This document shows positions 24,215-35,753 of a stretch of DNA of 64,000 bases, piece by piece. The stretch lies in NCBI GenBank assembly GCA_034359265.1, contig CP136890.1, forward strand, positions 53,747,501 through 53,811,500. The letters are read 5' to 3'. The stretch is from Canna indica. Taxonomy: Eukaryota; Streptophyta; Magnoliopsida; Zingiberales; Cannaceae. Both the position numbers and the translations under genes were made by a program. The first letter of the stretch is position 1, and each line of letters starts with the position of its first letter. Below the pieces are notes generated by a model, which searched no databases, was not told where the DNA came from, and was given only the letters and a program-made list of their open reading frames with translations.

Positions 24215-24312
24215 GTACTGATATCCTATATATTAGTATAGAATATTGTTATCCTATATATCCTATACTGATATCCTATATAGGTGATATCCTATATAGG
24301 ATACTGGTATAG
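24215..24312. repeat. Degenerate GATATCCTATA / TATCAGTA repeat
   Basis: Repeats of ACTGATATCCTATA-like words. The same word family recurs at 26450-26870, 29700-29933, 34390-34516 and 35628-35770. Confidence 0.6.
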
Positions 24313-24439
24313 ACTCTAAAATATTTTTCTCATGACTTAATTGATCTTACTATTTATGGGATTCATGCACTAGACAATGATATCAACATCAAAATCAAAA
24401 CCAATATTAATAGAGATTGATGAAATCTCTATAAACTGG

Positions 24440-24912
24440 TCAATGTCTCCACCATTCTGTGATCATAAGCTTGCGGCTTGCTTGTTAACATCAAATATGA
24501 AGAAAAATTCTGGAAAAAGATTTTGAAGTTGCATACATTGGAAGATTTATCTATTCAGAAACATTTTAAATAACAAATTTTTGTTATGAAATCTAACTTG
24601 AATTTTCTCTTAATTTTAAGTAGGACGACGATTGTGATTTCTTTGAGTAGCATGATCCTGACTACTCTGGACGAGCCAATGAAGCTTTGCAGAACTTGAC
24701 TATAGATAAAGATAATCTCAAACAATACCTCATGCTACTTCAACAGAAGAACGACATTCTTGTTGACAAATTGGCAATACAGAGGATGTTATAACTAGAC
24801 TTGAAAATGAGAACATAAATCTTCAAGATAAATGCAGTCATGAAAGCCCAAAATGATAAATGATGGCCAAAGTTAGGTTACTATTTGGTGCTTTGATTGT
24901 GGTATACATTAC
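24440..24912 (+). pseudogene. GRF-type zinc-finger protein with coiled coil and C-terminal helix
   Basis: The first piece (about 24447-24537) gives C-D-H-K-L-A-A-C, then T-S-N-M-K-K-N-S-G-K-R-F, a stop, S-C: a GRF zinc finger with its Trp codon turned into TGA. An intron-like gap follows, with acceptor near 24621. The second piece gives D-D-D-C-D-F-F-E, a stop in place of Trp, then a coiled-coil segment (DKDNLKQYLMLLQQKNDILV). After a frameshift come LENENINLQDKCS and a hydrophobic tail. This matches the small plant family of GRF finger plus coiled coil plus membrane tail. The Copia solo LTR at 24913 cuts it just after the tail. Both Trp-to-stop changes are TGG to TAG or TGA. Confidence 0.65.
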
Positions 24913-26354
24913 TGTTGGATGGACCTTGACACTAGAAGGGGGGTTGAATAGTGTCAATTCCCTTTTTAAATTTTTTTTAATTTAATTTTGTCTTAGCTTA
25001 ATGGAATTATTCTTTAATGAATGATATGATCACAATTCAATCTCAATAATGAAAGCGAGTAAAAAGCAATGCAAACAAAATAATTTATAGTGGTTCGGCC
25101 AACCGCCTACTCCACTACCTTGGCTCCTTACCAAGGATTTCTAAACACTACTTTATAGATTTTATATTTTCCTATGAATACACTTGAGGACACCCTTCTC
25201 CCTCACTTGGAGAACACCTCAATCCTATTCACCTAGGCAAAACACAAATCTACAAAGTTGACCCTAAGTGTTTCCTAGCACACCTAGCAAGCTATCTTAA
25301 TGAGAAAACAAGTTTCAATAAAGATTAAATACAAGGAAAGAGCTAATGAAAGAAAAATTGAACCAAGCTTCTTTCCACCGCCTTCTTTTCTTCAACTTGC
25401 AAATGGATGATGACTTCAATGAATGCGGCACAGTTGAAGCAGAGAGAAGCGCCTGGAAGATGTTCAGATTGGGAGCAGAGAGCGTGCGAGAGCTTTGATC
25501 GTATGAAGGCTTGGAGAACTTCTTTTAAATGCTTAATAAAATTTCTAAGAAGCTTTAAAGAAGGTAGGTGAGGGGTATTTATAACCCCTCAGACGAACGG
25601 CCGTTCAACGGATAAAAAATTGACCGTTGAAGTCGTTCGGTCGCAAGGTCGGTCGATCAGTCGGTCGACCGATGGATCGATCGCCAATGCGACCGCTCAC
25701 AGCTGAGAGAGGCCGATCGACCGACGGGTCGACTGCCAACAATTCTTTCGTCACCCGATCGACCGATTGGCTGCAGCGAGTCACGCTAACACATGATCGG
25801 TCGACCGATTGGTCGACCACTACTCTCGGGCGTTAATTTTAACGCCGCTGTCGGTCGACCGACGCAACCTATCTATTCTGCCGTTGCAACCTTCGGTCGA
25901 CCGACTGGTCGACCGAATGCTTTGGCCAATTTCTAGCGATCTTCGGTCGACCAGTCGGTCGATCGAATAGGCTGTTGTGCCATTCTAATGCCTCGTTCGG
26001 TCGACCAACCGATCGACCAAACCTAGGCTAAGGATATTTAGTTCCTTACATTTGTACATGTCATTTCTAAGGGTTTGGTTACCATGTTTCAACTTGGATA
26101 ATCTTACATTTTAGGCTTGGGATAAACTATCCTAAGGATATATTACATTGAATCTACTTGACTTAATCCCTGAGCCTTTCTTCATCGTCTTCTTCTTCCG
26201 TTTCTTCGACAATCTTTTCCGTCATCTTGATTGAACGGAATTGGCATGAGTATCACAACCTCAACCTGAACTCAAAACTTCATACTAGGATTAAATATAT
26301 GTTTGTTATCATCAAAATAAAGATCGAGGCTTAAGAGAGACCCTTAAGCCAACA
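24913..26354 (-). mobile_element. Solo LTR, SIRE-like Copia
   Basis: 1442 bp with perfect ends TGTTGG / CCAACA and perfect target duplications ATTAC (24908-24912 and 26355-26359). The strand is set by homology with the LTR at 987-2282, whose primer site is known. Contains the GGTCGACC array at 25625-26025. Confidence 0.95.
25625..26025. repeat. GGTCGACC palindrome array in LTR
   Basis: More than a dozen copies of CGGTCGACCGA, often in pairs separated by two to four bases (for example TCGGTCGACCGACTGGTCGACC), with spacers of about 30-60 bp. Similar arrays lie at 22965-23130 and 39120-39290. Confidence 0.9.
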
Positions 26355-26449
26355 ATTACTACTTATAATCTCATGTAATGGTTGGTTGGATTGGTAGTAG
26401 TTGGTTGTGATCCTATGTAATTGATGCTTTTAATTAGTGGATTTGATAT

Positions 26450-26696
26450 GTATTGATACTAGTTTATTGGCTGTTGTGATTTGTAGATTTGATATGTATT
26501 GATACTTTTAAGTAATATTGAATTAGTGTATCACTAATACTGATATAAATTAGTGTATGAATATTGATACGTACTGTAATCAAGTATGATTTAAGTGATA
26601 CAGCTATATCAATATTACAGCGTATAACAACTTATGCTAATTCAAATCAGTATCAATATCAATATCAAATAGCTGCATATTACAGTGATTCAGTAT

Positions 26697-26730
<34 letters not shown>

Positions 26731-26870
26731 AATTTACAGTGATTCAGTACTGATATACCAGTATCAATATTTATAACCAAATATCATTGTTTCCACAAAT
26801 TAATAACCAAAATATCAATATCAGTATCAGTATCAGTATAACCAAAATGCTTCGAAGCCAAAATATCAGT
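26450..26870. repeat. Degenerate TATCAGTATC / GATACTGATA tract
   Basis: Dense ATATCAATATC, GATTCAGTACTGATAT and TCAGTATCAGTATC words with an AT run (26699-26727). It matches the tracts near 29700-29933 and 34390-34516 and probably belongs to the same MuDR-like element. Confidence 0.6.
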
Positions 26871-27116
26871 CAGTCTTCACTTTTTACAGTATCAACATAT
26901 CACAGAATCAACAATAACAGTTTCTTAGATTCAAGTTTGTTGGATTCATGGGTGATGTTTGGGATCCTTGAACTGGATGCTCATCATGCTGACTTCCTTG
27001 AACCATGTGATCAGGTTGCACCCTCCTACCATGTTCACGAATCAATGAGCCACTTCATTCACCACGAGATGAGCATACCGATAAACTTGTTCCAGACATC
27101 TAAAGAAACTTTTATT

Positions 27117-29326
27117 GTAATGCCCAAAAATCTAAAAATAATATTTTATTCTTAAGCAGGGAACCGTGGGCTCAAGATAGCACGGATTGGCGTAGAGCTG
27201 CAGAATTAAACTCGAGTAAGCTTTAAATATAGAAACATTTAGGAAAAATCAATTATTTTGATTCTGTGATTTAACATGCTAATATGATAGAGGGCCCCGA
27301 GACGAGTCTATAGGTTCAAGCGGAACACGAATCGGAGTTAGAATGAATTAATTATGGATTTTAAAAGTCGAGGCGAATAAGTGAGGGCGTTTTGGTAATT
27401 TGGGCCGACCAGGGCCCATAAATTACCTAATGGGGGCGCACAGTTGCTATTTCACTGCATGCCACCAAAGAGAGAGAGAGAGGATGAGGAGGCACACCAA
27501 GGAGGAGGATGAGCCGTCGGAGCCGGAATTCTGCGAGTTCGTCGGCGCCGATTGAAGGAGGATCCCTATCGTCTACTTCCTTCTCGTTTTCTCCAAAGAG
27601 GTGAGTGGATTAGCCTTCTTTTTCACTCTTTTTCATCAGCCATACCGCCACCCCTATGTCATGGAGTTTTGTCGATTTTCAATTCGATTTCGTCGTATTG
27701 GTTTGAGTTTTCGTATCAAGGGTTTTCCTATCGTTGTTGTGATTTCGTCGGATCAAATTTTGGCCGATTTGGCCGCCCCTACCCTTACTGTGCTGCCCCC
27801 TTTTTCTTCAATTTCTTGTTGGTTTTGATTGAGGTTTCTTGGTGCTTGCTTGAAATCTTGAGGAAAGGAGGAGTTTTGGGGGAGTTCTAGGGTATGCCGC
27901 CCCCGTTAGGGTTCTTTAGGAACCCTAGGGTGGCCGGCCACCCAAAGGAGGGATTTTTAGGGTTCTAAATATATTTTCAAACTTAGAAGTTAAACTTTAG
28001 GGTATGTTGAATTTATTCCTAATGGTATAAACACTGTAGGAACCTATACTTAAGAATTTAACTTTCGGAAGGACTGGCCCTAAGAACACCTAAGGGGGCC
28101 GAACCTCTCTTGCCCTTAGGGAACTAGAATGAGGGAGGTAGGCCGGCCCTAGGGTATTCGTCTAGGGTCACCAAGGGCGGATTAAATTGCGTATGATTGC
28201 TAGGTGGTGATACCTCGATTTTAGGGCTTTCTATATGTGCTTTTCGTTCTCTTTTTCCTACGCTTTTGGATGTGTTGTACCTTTATTTATGAGTTGTACA
28301 TTCCATGTCATACTTTTTTATATACATGTGGTTGTGATTTATGACTTGAGGAGGTGGAGGTTGAGCTATGTCCTTAACCTAGCTTGTTGTTATTGATAGT
28401 GCATCTTATATTTACTTTTATAACTGCGTGTGTGATGTGCTTGTGTATTTCCTAGTAGCCTCGCTGGTGAGCGGATGGTATGCCCCAAAGAGACAGCGTT
28501 GGTCTAATTACGGAAATTCGGCTGATGAGAGGAGATCATATCCCAAAGAGACAGTACGAAGACCCGACCGGTGAGGGGAACGTATGCCCCAAAGAGATGG
28601 TTCGGAAGAGCTAGTGCCAGTGAGGGGAATGCATGCCCCAAAGAGACGACATTGAGTTGGGTGGTAGTTCAAAGGCCACACCGTCTACCTACCCTACGTG
28701 GCTTGAGGGGCTGACGGGTCCATAGATTATACATGTGGATGTGGCATTGCATTATGATATTTTATTTGTGATGGATGCGGATATCATGCGTAGAGTAGTA
28801 GATATGCTTATTATGTCATGATGTAATTTATTGCTTTTTATTATGTTTTCTTATTGCATGATGATAATGATGTGGTGAAATCGAGGACTAATCTACTCAC
28901 TAAGTCCAAGTTGAACTTACCCCTCATTTCAATTATTTTTCAGCATCTGAGCTAGATCAGAAAGGTATCGGGGTGAAGTAGCGTGGTTGATGGCAGTAGG
29001 GCAATAGGTCTCGTAAAATATCGTGGTCGAGGGGGATACCTGAGTCTTTTCTATTTTCTTTGAGTTATTGAGTCATGTAGACTCGGGCCGATATTTCCGC
29101 ATTTTGTTACTTTTAGGAGACTTGATTATTTATTAATCTTTCTTAAAATAACTTGAGTAGTTTATGTTTGTTCCTGAGTCTATGGTTTGGTTGTAATTAA
29201 TTTGATTTATTCTCTTTTGATAAAGTATAAGTCTATTCATGTTATTTCTATGTTGTGTTTGATTTGGGTTAGGGTTCGGGGTACGTGGCCTACCCTAGCC
29301 GGTCATACCGAATTTGGGGTGTGACA
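27117..29326 (+). mobile_element. Solo LTR, Ty3 type B
   Basis: 2210 bp from TGTAATGCCC to GGGGTGTGACA, with imperfect target duplications TTTAT / ATTAT (4 of 5). Donor AGAG/GTGAGTGGATT at 27601, hairpin repeats GGGGAACGTATGCCCC at 28470-28650, an imperfect AAGTCC/GAACTT stem near 28903-28920, acceptor ATTATTTTTCAG ending 28943. No internal region is adjacent. A fragment of the same type lies at 31151-32137. Confidence 0.82.
27601..28943 (+). other. Predicted intron inside type B LTR
   Basis: Donor CCAAAGAG/GTGAGTGG and acceptor TTTTTCAG/CATC. Length 1343 bp. Same relative position as in types A, C and D. Predicted from signals only. Confidence 0.45.
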
Positions 29327-29554
29327 ATTATGTACATGTCAGTATCCTAATTTAAAAAATAAGCACTGATATATATGAGAGAACCTACTCTAAAATACGT
29401 ACTTCCAAATTCTTCACCTACGAAAATTCCAAATCCTTGAGATATCATTGCTCATTCTCTAGAAAAGGCCTAGTCAATTATTAAGAAATAAGAGCAATTA
29501 GTCTTTACTGTCATATTGTTAGTCAATTAGTAAGAAATAAAAGCAATTAGTCTT

Positions 29555-29700
29555 ACTGCTGCATAGCTTGAGATTGTTGCTCCTCGACTACCTCTTCCAC
29601 TAGATGTAGTTCTTACTCTTCCACTAGATGTAGCTCTACCTCTTCCAATAGATGTAGCTCGAGATGAATTGTCATTTCCAACTGGTTGGTTCATATGTGT
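29555..29700 (-). pseudogene. MuDR-like transposase, C-terminal exon
   Basis: The minus strand from about 29698 gives NQPVGNDNSSRATS and repeated S-S-G-R-G-R units, the low-complexity tail common after the zinc knuckle in plant MURA-type transposases. It is separated from the knuckle at 33394-33585 by the LTR mosaic 29934-33380. Confidence 0.5.
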
Positions 29701-29933
29701 CTATATCATTAGGATATCATTAGTATTAGTACATGTATATGCAATTGCCACTCCATCATTAGTATCACTCCTTACTATTGATATTAGTATCCTTAGATAT
29801 TATTGATATCAGTTCCTTAGATATTGATATCCTTAGATATTGATACGGATATCAGTTTCCTAATATTAGTTCCATAGATACTAATATTAGTTCCTTAGAT
29901 ACACATATCAGTTCCTTAGATACTGATACTGAT

Positions 29934-31150
29934 TGTCACGCCCCAAAATACCATGGTCACGTCACTGATCAGAGTACATGTCTGTACCCCGAAGCCTACA
30001 AGACATGACTAAAAATGCAGAAATAAAATATACAACCATGCAAGTGCAAAATAGATAATGCCATAATGAAATGAACAAGTCCTGAACACTGTAATGAAAA
30101 TCTCAAATACATCAATAAAATAATTGTCCTAAACTCTACTACAACTCCGTGTCATGAGATCCAACCCCTGAGATTGCCACCCCATTTGCGCCTCATGTGC
30201 CACAGTACTTCTACTGCTCTGGAGCTGAAATAAAATAGTAAATAATACAAGGGTGAGTTCAACAGAACTCGATGAGTGGCTCATCCTTGAGCCCACCCTA
30301 AACCATCATACAATTATATTTAGCATGATAAATCATAATCAAATAATACTAGAAGTAAATAAATAAGTGTATGTACAACCACACATACACACACATCCAT
30401 ACAACCATTCATCCATACATCCTTGCAATCATTACAATGCAGCGCCCGACGCCAATCTCAATCCAGCACCCTGCGCCAATCTCCCTCATGCTAATAATCA
30501 GGCAACCAATAATGGTTGGGGTCATCTGGCTAGTCAAGACTAGCGAAACTTGAGCATGAGTCCCCTGGGGTAAACCCAGAAAAAAAATCCAGTGGTGGGT
30601 GCGACCCACCCACTAATGCCACTACGCGGCTGTCCATCAGCGTGGCTCACCGACGCGCTACTCGATAATCAATTGACCAAACTAGCACAATTCGTTCCCG
30701 TGGGATGAACCCAGTAATGCAAAGTACAATCCACACACACATCACAAGTAGGTAAAATATATAACATCAATAGCAGAGTAAATAAGAAAATTCCAAAATC
30801 AAAGGAATTCTACACACTGCTTAGTTTCCTACATGCGTATGTACCTGCCCATCTCAGCCCCAAACCGGACTCTAGTCCTCTAGTGGAGGAACTCACATGT
30901 CATTGATTCACAACCCAAGCACCTCATATACAAATCCACAATCATAGAAAATGCATAATAAATTCCAATCTAGTTTTTCATGAATTTATCTGGAATTTTA
31001 ATGCTCTAAAACATATGATAAAGCATGCAAAGCTATCAAGAAAATCCTAAATTCCACAGTTGTAGGAACCGACCTAAATATGCATGTCATGTCTCTACCC
31101 TTAACCATATTTTTTCCTCCCAAAATATGTTACTTACCTACCATTTTTAA
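29934..31150 (-). repeat. Type C Ty3 LTR fragment (mosaic part 1)
   Basis: It begins TGTCACGCCCC and follows the type C LTR at 12241: GTACCCCGAAGCCT block, acceptor and stem-loop (GAGTTC/GAACTC near 30258-30274), and the TGGGTGCGACCCACCCACTAATGCCAC-like region split over 30595-30625. Homology stops near 31150, where type B sequence begins. Confidence 0.75.
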
Positions 31151-32137
31151 TCATGAATTTTTGTTCTCTTTTCCCTACGCTTTTGGACGTGGTGTACCTT
31201 TATTTATGAGTTGTACATTCCGTGTCATATTTTTATATATACATGCGTTGTTGTGATTTATGACTTGAGGAGGTAGAGGTTGAGGTATGTCCTTAAACTA
31301 GCTTGTTGTTATTGATAGCACATCTTATATTTACTTTTAAAACTGTGTGTGTGATGTGCTTGTGCATTTTTCGATAGACTCACTGGTGAGGGAAGGGTAT
31401 GCCCCAAAGAGACAGCATTGGTCTTATTCCAAAACTCTGACTGGTAAGGGGAGATCATACCCCAAAGAGACAGTCTAGAGACCTGACCGGTGAGGGGAAC
31501 ATATGCACCAAAGAGACAACATTGTCCTTATTTCGAAAGTCTGACTGGTAAGGGGAGATATACCCCAAAGAGACAGCGTTGGCCTTATTCTGAAAGTCTG
31601 ACTGGTAAGGCGAGATAATACCCCAAAGAGACAGTCCAGAGACCCGACCGGTGAGGGGAACGTATGCCCCAAAGAGATGGTTCGTAAGAGCCAGTGCTGG
31701 TGAGGGAGTGCATGCCCTAAACAGACGACATTAAGCTGGGTGGTAGTTCGGAGGCCACACCGTCTACCTACCCTACGTGCCTTGAGGGGCCGACAAGTTC
31801 GGAGATTATTCATGTGGATGTGATATTAAATTATGATATTTTATCTATGATGGATGTGGATATCATACGTAGAGTAGTAGATATGCTTATTATGTCATGA
31901 TGTTATTTACTACTTTTTATTATGTTTTCTTATTGCATGATGATGATGATGATGATGTGGTGAAATTGAGGACTAGTCTACTTACTAAGTCCTAGTTGGA
32001 CTTACCCCTCATTTCTATTATTTTTCAGCACCTGTGCTAGATCAAAAAGGTACCGGGGTGCAATAGTGTGGCTGGTGGCGGAAGGGCAGCGGGTCTCGTT
32101 ACATGTCGTGGTCGAGGGGGATACTTGAGTCTTTTCA
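31151..32137 (+). repeat. Type B Ty3 LTR fragment (mosaic part 2)
   Basis: It matches 28245-29065 of the type B solo LTR from TTCTCTTTTTCCTACGC onward and includes an expanded array (31385-31735) of GGTAAGGGGAGAT-ATACCCCAAAGAGACAG hairpin units. It ends near 32137. Confidence 0.8.
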
Positions 32138-33380
32138 TTGTTGCTATGCTTAGTGTATGTTCCATATTGGCTTAACCACTACATTATTTACTCTTTAATT
32201 CGGTTCTTCATGATGTTGCTATCCATAATTACTTTGGTAAGTCATGTGGAAATGGTAGGTCGAGTGCCTACATAGTTGGCGAGTTCGCTCATTCTAGGAA
32301 GAATGATTTAGATGACTTGTGGTATCATTTAACTTAGATACAAGATACATACACTAGGTACTTCATTTAAGGAAACAATGAGACCCTAGGGTAAGGGGTC
32401 GGATATGGGCAATGCCCGAAAAGCAAAACACAACATACTTGTGCAACTTGGTTTGGGTTGTGGTTGATGGTCTACTGAGAAGTGTCACTAACCGGATGGC
32501 AAGCACACGACTCAGCGGTTTATAGGGTCTTGAGATTGCACCAGTGGGCCCACTAGGTGTTAGACCCGAGTGGCGAAGGGTCTTGAGATTTCGTCAGTGG
32601 GCCACGCTGACGGTAGACCTGAGTGGGTTGGGACTAGCTATCCCTAACCCGAAGGATCACTGAAACTAGTGGCCATCCTAGTTGACAGATCCGAAGTATA
32701 AAAGTTTCTAAATGAGGAGACCGTAGGGGCTGGTTTGAGTAGCCCGATCAGCCGAGTCAAGTAGAGGAAGGACTGAACCTTCCATATATACCTTAGGCCA
32801 TTATTGGCTGAGCTTGCATCATGGATATGGGCCCGAGAGGCTGGTTCATCCACTCATCTGTTTTGGCTCACTGATTATTTATGGAATGTGATTTGATAAC
32901 TTCCTTGTATATATCATTGCTGAGGTTTTAAGTGGAGATTCGAAAGAACCGCTCACTGAGTTCCTCGTGAACTCACGGATTTCCTTTATTGTTGTTTTGC
33001 ATAGCCCGACCAGTGAGGTACGGCTTGATGGCATGGCGCACAGCAGAGAAGGCATGGGTGCAAATCTCATAGATGGCAGTAACTAGTCGTAGTCGTGTCT
33101 GTTAGAGTCTGATGTATGCACTGGGTTTATTTCTGTAAAAACTTTGAAATGTTTATTTGGAAAAGTTTTCAGATGTTTATTTGAAACTTATGGTGTTTTA
33201 GAACTTGGTGTGATCAAACTGGTTTTGAACTTTTAATAAAAGTTGTTATCGTTTGTTTTGGTCATTACTTGATGTGTTCTATTTATGTTTTTGTGAGTTG
33301 TTAGTCAGTGCATAGGGTAGGCTTTGGGGTACTGACTCGTACCTTGGCCGGTCACGCGTACCCTGAGTTGGGGCGTGACA
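32138..33380 (+). repeat. Type A Ty3 LTR fragment (mosaic part 3)
   Basis: It matches the last 1.2 kb of the type A LTRs and ends GGGGCGTGACA. It retains CGTCAG/CTGACG hairpins near 32594-32613 and the GAGTTCCTCGTGAACTC stem-loop near 32958. The acceptor CAG is changed to CAT at 33000-33002. The base after the end joins directly to the transposase zinc-knuckle exon region. Confidence 0.82.
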
Positions 33381-34516
33381 AATCTATATATAATTAGTTT
33401 AGTATCTTTAGATAGGAAAAATCAATAATTGTGTTGGCTATTACCTCAGTATCCGTATGTGATGAAGATGCTTGGGCCCTACGAGGACAACTTCGTCTAT
33501 TATGTCGAGTTTGATTGCAAAGGTGACATGTAATAATTATGTCATGTCTAGATAATGTAGAAGCGCTAGATTCATGTTCATGCATTTCTCTCCTTTTTTT
33601 CTATGATCGGCCGAGCATCTTTTTTACATGAGGAGGTAAAACAGGAGGCCCTTCAACTTCTAGCCATGTATCCTTCCCAGTAAAGACTCTATGAGGAATT
33701 CATGTCTTTAAATATGCCTCTCTCTTATAATAATTATCAACATATTGATTTGGATCCTCTTTCCACCAAGATATGCATGAGATGGCATGTTTGCAAGGCA
33801 TGCCACATATATCCCAATAACGACATGAACATGTGCGATTAAACAAATTAACAACATATGACCTATCCAACTCTTGAACCTCAAACTTCATATTCCCTAC
33901 TAGAGTGACATGACAAAAACTTGTTTCCGTCTTATTTTTCTCAAGCTTTTTTCGTATGCTTGGACATATATCGTCATTGTTTTTCAACATAATCTCCTTC
34001 TTAGCCTGCATCCTTGCCATCAACATAAGTCGGATGTCTTCAAACATATCAATTAGAGGCTTTGACCTTGCCCTTAAAATATATCCATTGAATATCTCGC
34101 ATATATTGCTCGTAACTATTTCGCATTTGCATTATGTACTAATAAAAGCCTGACAAAATTTTTGCACTGCAATTGCATTAAAATCTTCATATGCTCGTGG
34201 TGAAATAGCTACAAGCTTATTCAAGGCTCTTTTAAATTCTGATTCAAGAGTGCATTTGACAATTCTCCAAAAGCATGATTTAAGGACAGCCATTGTGTTT
34301 CTTCTTCCAATTGGTGTAAACGTGTCTAGCATAATTCTGGTGCTCCACAGCAGACACTCGTTGTTTGATTGCATACTCAAGACCCTAAGATATATATATA
34401 TATTACAAAATATCACTAATACATATCAGTATATATCCTATCATTAATATATCCTATAACTGATATACATATATGTATCAGTATCATATTGATATGTACT
34501 GATATCATACATATCA

Positions 34517-35624
34517 GGGTCTGTTCGTTTCGCAAATAGTTTAGTACATAACAGACTAGTAAGTACTATATAAGGTTGTACAGAACAACATAATAAATAG
34601 TCCAATGTTTGTTTCGCACGGTACTGGACATCAAATTTAGTAATATCTTGTGTTCGCTTTGTATTATCACAACACAGGATAAGACAATTTGACAAAAATA
34701 TCATTTGTACTATTTTTTTTCATTTCATCATATAAAGCATACAAGACAATATTATATATTGTTATAATAAAATATTCATTTTAATTAACATAACAATTAT
34801 AAATCTAATTAATATGTTTATTACAATTATATCATAAGTAGATTAATTAACTAACAAGTTGCGACATGAAGGCCCCGGCATCGTCGACGACGCAACCACA
34901 CCGTCTCTCATACTTAGTATATATGCTAATATAGTGAGTATACCTGACTGCATAGAAAGTATACATGATCATAATATTTTATTTGACTAAAGATTAATTT
35001 TCGATTCAAATATACTCTAGATAAATAGAAATATATCTCATTTGAATATATTATATTTTAATCCAAATATACTCTTCCTAAATATAGATACATACTCAAT
35101 TTCTGTCAAAAATATACACTCTTTAAGTCTAAATATACTCTCTTTTAATCCAAATATTTAATCTAAATATTGATATATACCCAGTTTCTACCAAATTATA
35201 CTATATTTCAGTCCAAATATACTTTCTCTAAATATAGATATATACTCAATTTCTATCAAAAAAAATTTAGTCTAAATATACTTTCTTTTGATTCAAATAT
35301 ACTCTCTTTAAATATATATATACCATCTTTTAATCCAAATATATTATTTTTAAATATAGATATATTCATTTTTGGAAAATTGTACATTCTTAAAAAAAAT
35401 TTACATATATTAAAAATATGAACAAGGTTATTGTTGTCATTTTCAACCTTGTATCAAAGTAACAAGCCCTTGTTACTCCAAATTGGAGTAACAATAAAAT
35501 GAGCCTGGTGTACTGTCCTGAGATATCATTCTTATCATGTCCTTGGTACATTTTCGCAAATGAACATGGGACAACTTGTGTTGTCCAGTGTTGTACCTTA
35601 AAATTATGCGAAATGAACGGACCC
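34517..35624. mobile_element. PIF/Harbinger-like non-autonomous element
   Basis: 1108 bp with inverted ends GGGTCTGTTCGTTTCGCA / TGCGAAATGAACGGACCC and a 3-bp target duplication TCA on both sides. Internal AT-rich repeats of the TCCAAATATACTCTCTTTAAATATAG kind fill 34980-35360. No transposase. The ends suit PIF/Harbinger, whose usual target is TWA, so TCA is unusual. Confidence 0.7.
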
Positions 35625-35690
35625 TCAGTATCCTATCACTAATATAATCAGTACTGATAAGTACTGATACATATCAGTACTCATTACTCA

Positions 35691-35753
35691 GTACTCGGTA
35701 CTCGGTACTCGGTACTCGGTACTCGGTACTCGATACTCGATACTCGGTACTCA
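35691..35753. repeat. (GTACTCG)9 minisatellite
   Basis: Nine 7-bp units: six GTACTCG, two ATACTCG, one GTACTCA. It sits in the intron-like gap of the transposase gene. Confidence 0.97.

Noticed and set aside
25625..26025. Regularly spaced palindromes resembling a CRISPR array
   Set aside because: This is plant nuclear DNA. Spacers and repeats are irregular, the array lies inside an LTR, and no cas-like genes are near.
26787..27155. 122-codon + strand frame ending at the type B LTR
   Set aside because: Its first third translates the TATCAGTA repeat. The rest has no domain I know, and the frame runs into the LTR.
31475..31813. 112-codon minus-strand open frame with repeats
   Set aside because: Periodic residues come from the hairpin repeats of the type B LTR; it runs against the LTR strand and has no known domain.
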